Below, piece by piece: positions 1 through 9,658 of a stretch of DNA of 64,000 nt. The notes under the pieces are model-generated. The model saw nothing but the letters and a program-made list of their open reading frames with translations. It was not told the origin of the DNA and did no database searches. Both the position numbers and the translations under genes were made by a program. Source of the DNA: Cervus elaphus. Taxonomy: Eukaryota > Chordata > Mammalia > Artiodactyla > Cervidae. The number at the start of each line of letters is the position of its first letter. Position 1 is the first letter of the stretch. Location: the NCBI RefSeq assembly GCF_910594005.1, contig NC_057835.1, positions 48,446,001 to 48,510,000 of the forward strand, read 5' to 3'.

Positions 1-1485
1 AGCCGGAGCTGAAAAGTTCAGGGCAAACACCAGAGTTGTTTTGTGTGTGAAGAGTGATGAGCAAGTCCCTGATTTTCATCAGCCTGGCCTACAGGGGCTT
101 TGAGGAATTGCCTTTTGTTTTCCACCTCAAGTCAGTTTGGCAAAGTGTCGGCTCGTGCCTTTTTTCCCCTTTTTCTTTCTTTATACTGAGGACTTTGGGA
201 GGTGGGAGATAGAAGAGGCAGAGACCTTCGTTTAGAGATAAGTGGCTTCTGGTTCTTTACTCTCCTGGGTAGCTTGAGTATCAGTGACAATATATTGATA
301 TGATCAACATTGTATGGAGCGGTGCTTACCATGTTTTGGAGTTTTGAAAGATTTCTTTTTGTTTGTGTTACATAGCAAGACCACAAGGATGTCAGGAATT
401 TGTCAGGGAGTGATGCCAGGATCTGGTTAATTTCCAAGCAGTAGACTTGTGTTCTAGCCCAGGGAGGCCAATTCCCACAGGTGGAAATAACTTTCTGCTT
501 GTTAGTAGAACCTGGTGAAATACCTAAGCAGTAGTTAATTTTCTGTCTTCAGTAGATTCTGAGCTCCTTCAAGTAGAAATCCCACAAGGAAAGGTAAAAG
601 AAACAACAGTACAACCCAAATTCTTTCCCATTCCTCACAGTTTAAAAATATCAATGTCTTAATGCTTTGAGAAGAAAATGTCATCTTTATCAAGGGCCAC
701 TTTCTGTTTTAAACCGTAGCTTTTTCATCATCCCATCCTTGGAATCCAAAGTAATCACAAACTCACTGTTTTGATAATTAGGTACAATTATAAAAAATAA
801 AGTTTTTCTTTTTAAATTAAAGAGCAACTACAGAAATTGTTGCTAGTAAGTGCTGACTAGCTTGTAATTACCGTGGCACTGACCCATGAACCTCATCAGC
901 AGTTCTAACTGGAGAGCTACACTTTCAAAGGGGAAGAACTTTCATATTTCTGAAAGTAGAGCCTGCTAGTTAGTTTTGTTTCTATTCTTTTAAGTTTTAG
1001 CACTTTCTATTGGTTTGTGCATTGCTCTTAACTGTGATGAGTGTGTCCTGTATGACCCTCCATCCCTGGTGATTTCATTTAAATCTGGACTCTTATGGCC
1101 CAAGATCCCTGTCTTTAGCTGAGCAGTGAAGAAAAAGTTTTATTGCTTAATCTGCAGGAGGTGACTAGAAGGTGAAATGAGGTTAAAGAAAGCATATCAA
1201 GATAGCATGCTTGGTCTCTCTGCTACTAAGAGGTCTGAAATCACTCAGTTCCTTGGGACTCAGAACATGGAAGAGACACTAGCGTGTAAAGGCAATAGCA
1301 TATAATAACATGGATTACTGGTCCCAAGCCAGCAATGACTAAGGACCCTCTTGGTTGCATAGTCTTGTCCCTTAGTCCAGAGAGCTGAACTCTCAAATGA
1401 GGACTACATGGAAAAAATTTCTGAAGCATGTGGTTCCTTCTTCCTCCATTCATGATGACTGTTCTGTAGCCATAAGCATCCTAGA
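1..1485. other. Unique sequence, no gene or repeat recognised
   Basis: About 1.5 kb of AT-rich sequence with no family I recognise. The only open frames are short (the longest, 132-437 minus, is 101 codons). They show no domain, signal peptide or splice context that would mark an exon. It could be intronic or intergenic; conservation data would be needed to say more. Confidence 0.5.
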
Positions 1486-1630
1486 GGATGAGATGGTTAG
1501 ATAGCATCACTGACTCAATGGACATGCATTTGAGCAAACTCTGAGAGAGAGTGAAAGACACTGATGATTGGCATGCTGCAGTCCATGGGACTGCAAAGAG
1601 TTGGAACCAAGCAACTGAATGGCAACAAAA
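1486..1630 (+). repeat. BovB LINE, 3' end fragment (old subtype)
   Basis: This is the terminal part of a BovB (RTE) element in sense orientation. It has the BovB 3' landmark GATGAGATGGTTAGATAGC, the phrase 'atgctgcagtccatggg', and an ending near 'gcaactgaatggcaacaa'. The wording with 'tttgagcaaactct' marks the older BovB type that also occurs at 18118, 40829, 43331 and 53496. It is truncated at its 5' end and has no coding capacity. Confidence 0.85.
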
Positions 1631-2185
1631 CATCACAGACCCAAAAAGAACTTGGAAAGATTGTTTTGTCCATACTCTTGACTTCAGATAAAACAATCAC
1701 AACCTACCCATACAAGATAAGAAAATGATAGTGGTCAGTTTTCTTTGGTAGCATCCTCATGTTCAGTTACCTTTCCCAGAAGAAAAATCCTGGTATGCCT
1801 TTGGAGTTGTACAGAGCTGGATTCCAGTGTCCATGCAGTTACTCTCTGGGTGTGTGATTATCAGCAGATTATTGATCTTGCCAAACCGTAACTAATTTGT
1901 AATAAGCAAATAAACACCAGTCTGCATACATGAGGAAGTTTTGAGGGAGTAGAGATCTCTGTGCTGTTCCTTGTCTCTTCTTCCTCACCCCAGCCAGTCC
2001 CTCCTGCTACATTTTCAGTGCTGTCCTCCTAAGGGCAGAGAACAATGTCCAATTCTAATCATTCCCTAGGGGAGTAGATAGCATGATGTAACTTGAAGAC
2101 TCGATATAAATTTTAAAGGGAAACATTCTTGTCCCCTTCAGAATAGCCAGATAAACTAAGCAAGCAGGTAGTATATTCCATGATG
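1631..2185. other. Unique sequence
   Basis: No gene and no confidently assigned repeat. Mixed-composition sequence lying between a BovB fragment and an old LTR-like relic. Confidence 0.4.
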
Positions 2186-2512
2186 AGTTAGTTTAACAAA
2201 GTGCCCAAAACTGGGTAGCTTAGAACAACAGAAATATCCATGTGAAGGCACCAGGGAAGCTCTGTTCGGGGCCTTTCTCCCACCTCTCTGGTAGCTTGTT
2301 GTATGGCAGGATAACACCAGTATTCACACGCCTCTCTCCCAGTTTTCCCCTTTATAAGGACACCAGTCATTTTGAATTGGGGACCACACTGCTCCAGTGT
2401 GACCTCATCTTACATCATCCCATCCACACCACCAAATCAGGTCTCACACTCTGACCTGATGGGAATTTGGACTTTGACGTGTGAATTGGGGGGAGACACA
2501 TTTCAACACACT
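2186..2512 (-). repeat. Ancient LTR-like relic (MaLR type, candidate)
   Basis: The stretch contains 'aaaactgggtagcttagaacaacagaaat' in broken form, 'ttataaggacaccagtcat' and a closing 'gtgaattggggggagacac'. From memory these are landmarks of old mammalian MaLR-class (MST/MLT) LTRs read in reverse. The relic at 27262-27900 shares the same order of landmarks, so the two are probably members of one family. Heavily diverged, no coding content; the exact family is not certain. Confidence 0.45.
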
Positions 2513-2983
2513 AAGTTATGGGATTCCTGAAAATCTTCTGGCAGGTCCTCCTTGACATTATATTAATACTTGGGATTCAGGACAAAGTAATTTGTGGCCA
2601 GCCCCTTAGGTGTTTCAGAAAGATGATTACTTGGAAAAACAACCTCAAACCCCTTGGTATTAGCAGATCAGGGAAACATATCATAGTGCAGAGTTGCAAA
2701 GTCATGTGCACAAAAGAAAGGGGAGGGAAAGCCTGGAGGAAAATGGACAAGACATCCACAGGACCCTAACAGCCACATCAAGAATGTCGCACAATAGGTA
2801 AAGATCTTCTTAGATCTAGGAAGTCTCTTCCTCTAACTAAGGCTGTGCCTTTACCAAACCTAGGAAGCTTTTGGTCCCACAGCAGTGACATGTGATGCAA
2901 AGACTTTCAGTCCCCAGGAGAAAAGTATTTGTCAAGGATATCTAGGCTTGAAAACTGGCCTCTATAAGAATAAAGTTAATTGA

Positions 2984-4084
2984 GATTCTTTTTTTTTTCT
3001 TTTTTTTTTTTTTAATTTTTTTATTAGTTGGAGGCTAATTACTTCACAACATTTCAGTGGGTTTTGTCATACATTGATATGAATCAGCCATAGATTTACA
3101 CTTATTCCCCATCCCGATCCCCCCTCCCACCTCCCTCTCCACCCGATTCCTCTGGGTCTTCCCAGTGTACCAGGCCCGAGCACTTGTCTCATGCATCCCA
3201 CCTGGGCTGGTGATCTGTTTCACCATAGATAGTGTACATGCTGTTCTTTTGAAACATCCCACCCTCACCTTCTCCCACAGAGTTCAAAAGTCTGTTCTGT
3301 ATTTCTGTGTCTCTTTTTCTGTTTTGCATATAGGGTTATCATTACCATCTTTCTAAATTCCATATATATGTGTTAGTATGCTGTAATGTTCTTTATCTTT
3401 CTGGCTTACTTCACTCTGTATAAGGGGCTCCAGTTTCATCCATCTCATTAGGACTGGTTCAAATGAATTCTTTTTGACGGCTGAGTAATATTCCATGGTG
3501 TATATGTACCACAGCTTCCTTATCCATTCATCTGCTGATGGGCATCTAGGTTGCTTCCATGTCCTGGCTATTATAAACAGTGCTGCGATGAACATTGGGG
3601 TGCATGTGTCTCTTTCAGATCTGGTTTCCTCAGTGTGTATGCCCAGAAGTGGGATTGCTGGGTCATATGGCAGTTCTATTTCCAGTTTTTTAAGAAATCT
3701 CCACACTGTTTTCCATAGTGGCTGTACTAGTTTGCATTCCCACCAACAGTGTAAGAGGGTTCCCTTTTCTCCACACCCTCTCCAGCATTTATTGCTTGTA
3801 GACTTTTGGATAGCAGCCATCCTGACTGGTGTGTAATGGTACCTCATTGTGGTTTTGATTTGCATTTCTCTAATAATGAGTGATGTTGAGCACCTTTTCA
3901 TGTGTTTGTTAGCCATCTGTATGTCTTCTTTGGAGAAATGTCTGTTTAGTTCTCTGGCCCATTTTTTGATTGGGTCATTTATTTTTCTGGAATTGAGCTG
4001 CAGGAGTTGCTTGTATATTTTTGAGATTAATCCTTTGTCTGTTTCTTCATTTGCTATTATTTTCTCCCAATCTGACGGATTCTT
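2984..4084 (-). mobile_element. Ruminant L1 (L1-BT type) 3' end, 5'-truncated, minus strand
   Basis: On the plus strand a long poly-T (2987-3013) is followed by the L1 3' UTR and then ORF2 read backwards, so the element lies on the minus strand. The 3' UTR has the ruminant phrase 'ttagttggaggctaattactt', seen in sense form at 21143. The copy stops abruptly near 4077, so it is strongly 5'-truncated. GATTCTT flanks both sides (2984-2990 and 4078-4084) and is the likely target-site duplication. Little divergence and an intact ORF2 end suggest a relatively young insertion. Confidence 0.9.
3353..4077 (-). pseudogene. L1 ORF2 C-terminal remnant
   Basis: This is the C-terminal part of L1 ORF2, which in a full element encodes endonuclease plus reverse transcriptase. 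The open frame from 3916 down to the stop at 3353 gives 187 residues. It includes the cysteine-rich segment CWRGCGEKGTLLHCWWEC, the L1 C-terminal zinc-knuckle-like motif, then 'PYDPAIPLLGIH' and the ending 'ILTHIYGI'. The endonuclease and reverse transcriptase domains are absent because of 5' truncation, so it cannot act as an enzyme. The L1 3' UTR follows at 2991-3352. Confidence 0.88.
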
Positions 4085-4659
4085 AACATCACCTATTTTT
4101 GTTAGTTGGGACTAGCTGAGAAAATTTTAGAATAATTTTCAAATATTGGAATAGTGATGGAGAGCAACATTTTGTCATTTTCAAGGCAAGGGAGGGTCAA
4201 AGGGAGACTCAAATTATGGGAGGTGCAGTTCAGACTAGATTCGAGAAGAAATTCCTGATAGTAAGGGGTAATTTATTTTTTTAAAAAGTAAAGAAACTGT
4301 GGTATCTTCCTTACATATGTTAGATACAAAGGTGGGCTCCTCTCTGTTATAAAATGAGCCTAGTCATTCCTGAATATCAAAGAGCTAGGCTTTATCTTTC
4401 CATCATTCTTATGGACTGTGCTCATAACTCACACAGGTGCAGAGCTGAGGTCTAGGGTTACAGGGATGACAGACACAGGTTCCATCCTCAAAGAGCTCAC
4501 CCACTCATGTCACTTAGCCAATATCTAGTTGTTGAATAAAAACATAAATGGAGATATAAAAACAGATAAATTCTAATGCAATAGCATAGTACTAATGGCT
4601 GCCCCAGTACCGTGTTTCTATGTCTAACTGTGGCTGAAGTCATTCAAGAATGCTTTGTT
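4085..4659. repeat. Mostly unique; possible L2 antisense fragment at 4430-4560
   Basis: The segment around 4440-4510 ('agggatgacagacacaggttcc' in part, 'tcaaagagctcaccc') resembles the L2 LINE 3' region in reverse. The remainder shows nothing I recognise. Old and diverged, with no coding content. Confidence 0.4.
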
Positions 4660-4970
4660 GAGCTTCCCTGGTGGCTCAGTAGTAAAGAATCCACCTGCCA
4701 ATGCAGGAGACACCATTTCAATCCCTAATCTGGGAAGATCCCATTGTGCCATTGAGCAACTAAGCCTGTGGGCCACAGCTGCTGAGCCTGTGCTCTAGAT
4801 CCTGGAAGCCACAACTACTGAAGCCTGTGCACCCTAGAGCCCATGCTCTTTAAAAAGAGAAGCCACTGCAATGAGAAACCTGCTTATCGCAATTAGAGAA
4901 AAGCCTGTCAGCAGCAAAGACCCAGCACAGCCAATAATAAATAAATGAATAAATAAAATTAGTTTTTAAA
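4660..4970 (+). repeat. CHR-type tRNA-Glu SINE, long form
   Basis: It begins 'agcttccctggtggctcag', a degenerate tRNA-Glu head, and runs through 'gcaactaagcctgtgggcc', 'gagaagccactgcaatgag' and 'gacccagcacagccaa' to an (AAAT)n tail, which is the long CHR/SINE2 layout. It has no BovB-derived body, unlike Bov-tA. Near-identical flanks AAGAATGCTTTG (4647-4658) and AAGAGTGCTTTG (4971-4982) are the target-site duplication. Confidence 0.88.
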
Positions 4971-4982
4971 AAGAGTGCTTTG

Positions 4983-6662
4983 CAGAAGAGTTGGCATTTG
5001 GGCACCATCTTGAAGGATGACTGTTGGTTTGCGGAGTGGGCATGAAGGAATGGGACACACACCAGAGGCATAGTGATGGGCTATTTGGACACTGAGTACA
5101 GTGTGATTTGAGTAGAGGTGGCCTAGTAGAAGTCAAGGGGGGGTCAGTGATCAGAGAGGAGATGAGAGGCAAGTAAAATGCATAAACCCGAGTTCTCCAG
5201 AGGGTCTCTTGAGCTTCTAGTGACTCAGATGCCTTTTAAGTGTGGTCCACTGTTTTCAGAACTCCCCTGACCCAGCCAGACCATAAGACACTTTATTTTG
5301 TCCTTCATTTGTAAGTTGTAAAACAAAAGGATTATCACTTGATGATATTCTAAAAGACAAGGCTGGATGAGGTCACTCTTCAACTTGGGAGTATTCAATT
5401 TCAATGTCAGGTCTTCCCTCTCTGTCAGGAGAGACCCACTTGTGATCATGATGCAGAAATCTGAACAAGCCTGATGCCAGCTTCTTTCCAGAGAGGGATG
5501 GAGGTTCGGGCAGAAGGTGGATGGATGGAAGCACAAGCTAGCTGGGCTCTTCCATGAGGGTGGAGCTGGCCACGGCCACCCTACCGTTGAACTCTTGCCA
5601 GCTTATTTTGTTGTATAAAAATCTCATCTGTGCACTGGGAGAGTGGCTCTGTGGAGCTCAGAAGTTCAGGGAACAGGCTTTGCCAAACTCTGCTTCTTAG
5701 ACCCTAAAATTGTCACCGAACCAAGCTTAGCTTCACTCACCCATCTATTGACACTGGGTTGTAGTGAAGGAAAATACAGCGTTTATTTACCAAGTAAGGA
5801 GAGTAGGCAACTCATGCTCAAAATACCCAAACTTTCGATGGCTTTCTGGGGTTTTAAAGCCAGTGTTAGAGGTGAGAGTCTCAGGGTGGGTGATCAGCTC
5901 CTGGTCCTTTTCCTGATTGGTAGGTGGTGAGGTAACTGGGTGATGTTTCAGGAATCTCAATCATTCCATCCAGTCTGGGGTGTGTGTGCTTTTGTGGTCA
6001 GCATGAAGTCACCATCCTCTGCTGGGTTTTGCGGGGAAGGGCATCAGATTGTTATCTTTATTCCTTTAGGATGAACTTGAAGGCCTGTGACTGTTGTTCT
6101 AATCATTAACTGCTTGAGTCTGCTCTTTGGAAGTCAGAGAATGTCACAGAAGAAAAGGGGGGAAATGGGGAGGCTGGTCCCCACAGGGTCTTGCTAGTTT
6201 TCAGCGCCCCCCCCCCCACCTTTTCTTTGATACCCCTCAGTCCTCAGGGGAACAGGACAAGAAAGGGAATAAAGTTTCCAAGGGAATTCAGTTTTAGGGG
6301 GACTCAGTTTCAGGTTCTCATGAGAAGCAATAAAGCGCGGTACGAGCAAGGGAAGAAGAGGCTGAAGGGAAGCAGTTCAGAGGAGCTTTCCACACAGAAG
6401 TGTCTGTTGAGCACTTTCTACCTTTTAGGCACTGTGCTCCTGTTGGACGCAAACACCACATTTCCCTGCCTACAGGCATCCCACGTGGTGAGAAAGACAA
6501 TTCCTCAGCAGAACAAAACCACTAAAAGCAGTCACAATATACAGGGAATTAAGGGGATAGGCAGAGGAGGCCATGGACCCTAGGAGCAGCCCTAATGTAG
6601 CAAAGCATTCCAGGCATGGCAGCCAGATTCAAGAAAGGACTTGCTCAGTATGGGCAGAAGTA
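4983..6662. other. Unique sequence; C11 run and possible L2 trace
   Basis: No gene recognised. Position 6207-6217 is an uninterrupted run of 11 C. The stretch 6395-6480 ('ttgagcactttctacc', 'aggcactgtgctcc') has the flavour of an L2 3' end in reverse. Open frames such as 6191-6583 plus (130 codons) begin in the C-run, show no domain and are likely chance. Confidence 0.4.
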
Positions 6663-6977
6663 AGGTAGCTCAGCTGGTGAAGAACCTGCCTGCAATGCAG
6701 AAGATGCCGTTTCAATCCCTGGGTCAGGAAGATCCCCCTGGAGAAGGGATAGGCTACCCACTCCAGTATTCCTGGGCTTCCCTGGTGGCTTAGACACTAA
6801 AAAATCTGCCTGCAATGTGGGAGACCTGGGTTTGATCCCTGGGATGGGAAGATCCCCTGGAGAAGGGACAGCTACTCACTCCAGTATTCTGGCCTGGAGA
6901 ATTCCATGGACAGAGGAGTCTGGCGGGCTACAGTCCATGGGGTCGCAAAGATTTGGACACGACTGAGCGACTTTCGC
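6663..6977 (+). repeat. Bov-tA SINE, double-headed form
   Basis: Two tRNA-Glu-derived heads in tandem, one at about 6665 and one at 6774 ('gggcttccctggtggctta'), are followed by the BovB-derived tail ending 'gacacgactgagcgacttt'. This is the tandem-head Bov-tA layout also seen at 41342 and, reversed, at 35488. It keeps the B-box-like 'gtttgatccct' but is not a tRNA gene. Confidence 0.85.
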
Positions 6978-7049
6978 TGGTGGGGCTAAGTTTTGTGGTG
7001 GGGGTAAATATGAGGGCTGAGACTGGAGGGCAGATAAAAGTGAATGTTG

Positions 7050-7172
7050 CTGGGATTTCTCTGGCAGATCAGTGAATAAGACTGCCCCTCCCAATGTGGG
7101 GGGTGCAGGTTCAATCCCTAGTGAAGGAGCTAAGATCATCCCACATGCCTGCGGGGTGGAAAAAACCAAAAC
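7050..7172 (+). repeat. CHR-type SINE, short form
   Basis: Degenerate tRNA-Glu head ('gggatttctctggcagatcag'), then 'ggttcaatccctag' and 'aagatcatcccacatgcct', ending in an A-rich tail. The body stops at the CHR-1-like tail with no BovB segment. Moderately diverged; no clear target-site duplication seen. Confidence 0.75.
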
Positions 7173-8392
7173 ATAATGCAGAAGCAATTTTGTAACAAAT
7201 TCAAGAAAGACTTTAAAAATGGTCTGCAATAAAAGAAAAAAAATCTTAAAAATGGTGTATGGTGCTAAGGAGCTGACATATCACAAGAGAGCCTTAATAG
7301 CCTCACAGGGTCTGACCACACAGCTGAGGACCCAGTCTCACTGGGCTAGCAGCCAAGGTCCCACACCTTTAGCACACACACAAGCAGGCACCCAAGGGTG
7401 CTTTGCTACCACTGCAATGGTTATACTGAGAAAACCAGGGAAGAGCACAGTTGTAAGGAGTAATTAGTGTTGTGACTAAATAAATGAACGCCACCTGTGC
7501 ATCCTGTTTGGGGAAATGAGTCAAATTAGTGAAACAAGTTGCATAATCACAGCAAATGCCAATCTCAGCCATTGCAGCCAGGCTGGCCATTTCTAGTTTT
7601 AATGAGCGGCTTCGTGATCAGCGTTCATTCAGATGAATGAAGAGGAATTTTCGGTGTATGTTTTATTTTTAATCGCGTACATAATATGTAATCGCTGCCA
7701 GAAAATTTTTTAAAAATTAGTCAAAAATTTAAAAGTTAAAGTTACTCTAAACCCACCATGCAGGAACAACTGTTACCATTTTGGTGCACTTATTTTTAGA
7801 CTTTCATAAATATGTATATTTATAAAAGCCGATTATTTGTTATTCTGTTCTCTTAGCTTATATTTGATTTCAGTTTTGGGGGGGTTTCTTTTGTTTCTCC
7901 CCCCTTTTTAAAAAATATGAGAGTGACTAGTTTTGCTCTACGTTATGAGTTTTTCTTTGATTCCCTCACACTCTCCCCATCCCATTCCAGGAATCTGGAA
8001 GGTAATGGAACTTGTTTAAAGTTCTTTTGATTGTTACCATCAGGTTTTTTAAATAATATTGACACGTGTTTAAAATCTGTGTTCTAAACCTCTGTTTCTC
8101 AATTATTAATGTCAAAAGTGAAACAATATCTATTGACTCACCCCCACGTACAAATGAAAAATGCTCACACTTTTCCTTCCTCCAGCTCCAACCCATTCCA
8201 CCCTTCCTCCCCGTTTTTGTTACTCCAAGTTTTTTATCTCAGTCTGCAGTAGTTAAGCTGTTGATTGTCACATAATGGGACCTCTTGTTTCAAGATTGAG
8301 ATAGCATTTACATTCTCCTTAGAAACAATGCTATTTAATGACGTTTGCTTTTCTCAGCGTCCACACTGCTGGTTCAACTCAGTTACCAGAGG
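7173..8392. other. Unique AT-rich sequence
   Basis: No gene or named repeat recognised. It contains an AT-rich zone (7640-7930) with poly-T and poly-G stretches. Frames up to about 82 codons lack any recognisable domain. Confidence 0.4.
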
Positions 8393-8629
8393 GAACACAT
8401 TTTTGCCTGCCAAGTCGCCTCAGTCTTGTTCGACTCTGCGACCCTATGGGCTGTAGTCCGCTAGGCTCCTCTGTCCATGGGATTTCTTAGGCAAGAATAC
8501 TGGAGTGGGTTGCCATGCCCTTCTCCAGGGGATCTGCCCGACCCAGGGATCGAACTTGCATCTTTTACCTCTCCTGCATTGGCAGGGAGGTTCTTTACCA
8601 CTAGTACCACCCGGGAAGACAGAACACAT
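8393..8629 (-). repeat. Bov-tA SINE with exact TSD
   Basis: Read on the plus strand it starts in the BovB-like tail ('aagtcgcctcagtcttg') and ends in the tRNA-derived head ('taccacccgggaag'), so it lies on the minus strand. The 8-bp direct repeat GAACACAT brackets it at 8393-8400 and 8622-8629. Confidence 0.88.
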
Positions 8630-8964
8630 CAGCGTCTAAAGCCTTTTCCCAGCTGAAAATGTCCTCCTCACCTTCATTTATCACTGATAGAATTTGGGAA
8701 GTAACCATTCTCCCTGAAAACCACATAGACAGATTCAACTGATATCTTTTTCTTGTATAGAGGATTTTTTTTTTTCCTGGATTTGAAGAAGCTTCTTTTT
8801 TTTTTTTTAAACTTGGTATTCAGAGGATGTAAATGTTTATCAATTTGCCAGAGCCCACAGTAAAACTTTAACTAGAGGGGTTTTTTTGTTTGTTTTTTTT
8901 CATCTCAGATTTTTCTTCAGTATCTGTTTTTGGGGAGTTTACATTTATCCATTTTATTATCCTT
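8630..8964. other. Unique, T-rich sequence
   Basis: Holds several poly-T tracts (8767-8776, 8796-8808, 8881-8900). No gene or family assigned. It directly precedes the 3' end of the minus-strand L1. Confidence 0.35.
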
Positions 8965-9044
8965 TTTTCTAGCTTAGTTTTGAGAAATCATTGACATACA
9001 TCATCTGTGTAAGTTTAAGGCACACAACATGATGGTTTGATGTA

Positions 9045-9046
<2 letters not shown>

Positions 9047-9079
<33 letters not shown>
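9047..9079. repeat. (TG)n microsatellite
   Basis: About 16 TG units, directly abutting a Bov-A unit on its right side. BovA-type SINEs often carry or abut simple repeats, so the tract may have arisen from the SINE end. Confidence 0.95.
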
Positions 9080-9080
<1 letters not shown>

Positions 9081-9197
9081 CACTCCCTTGTCTTGTCCTC
9101 CTCTTTGCAACCCCATGGGCTTAGCCCGCTAAGCCCTCTGTCCATGGGATTTTCCAGGCAGCAATACTGGAGTGGGTTGCCATTCCCTCCTCCAGGT
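9080..9197 (-). repeat. Bov-A monomer fragment
   Basis: It contains 'ctttgcaaccccatgggc', 'ccatgggattttccagg' and 'tactggagtgggttgccat', which is a Bov-A unit in reverse. No tRNA head follows, so it is a headless or truncated copy inside the L1. Confidence 0.8.
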
Positions 9198-9658
9198 GAT
9201 ATACCAATACGTATATTGTAAATGATTTCCATGTTGGTTCAATAAAAATCCACTTTTTCATATAGATACAATAGGAAAAGAAAAAATTTTTTCTCCTTAT
9301 GATGAGAACACTTAGGATTTACTCTCTTAGCTTTCTTCTGTATCAGACAGCAGTGTTAGCTATAATCATGTTGGACATTACATCCCTAGAACTTACTTAT
9401 CTTTTAACTTCTAGTTCATACCTTTTGACCTTCTTCTTCCAAATCCCCTTCCCTACAGCCTCTACTGCTGATAACCATAGTTCTGATCTCTTCTCTATGA
9501 TTTTTTTCTCTTTTTCTGTTTTTGATTCTACATATAAGTAAAATCACAGAGTATCTGTCTTTATCTGTATGCCTATTTCACTTCACATAATGTCTTCAGG
9601 ATCCATCTGTGTCATCACAAATGGTCATGTTTCCTCATTTTTTATAGCTGAATAAATG

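Larger units (their letters stand above)
8965..9658 (-). mobile_element. Old L1 (minus strand), 3' UTR and ORF2 end, left part
   Basis: The order on the plus strand is L1 3' UTR ('taagtttaaggcacacaacatgatgg' in pieces), then ORF2 end ('ttcacttcacataatgtc', 'tttttatagctgaataa'), all read backwards. It is interrupted by a (TG)n tract and a Bov-A unit, and is cut at 9658 by the BovB insertion. L1 sequence resumes at 11755. ORF2 is not open here. Confidence 0.75.

Noticed and set aside
6191..6583. 130-codon frame as a gene
   Set aside because: It starts in a C11 run and shows no recognisable protein feature.
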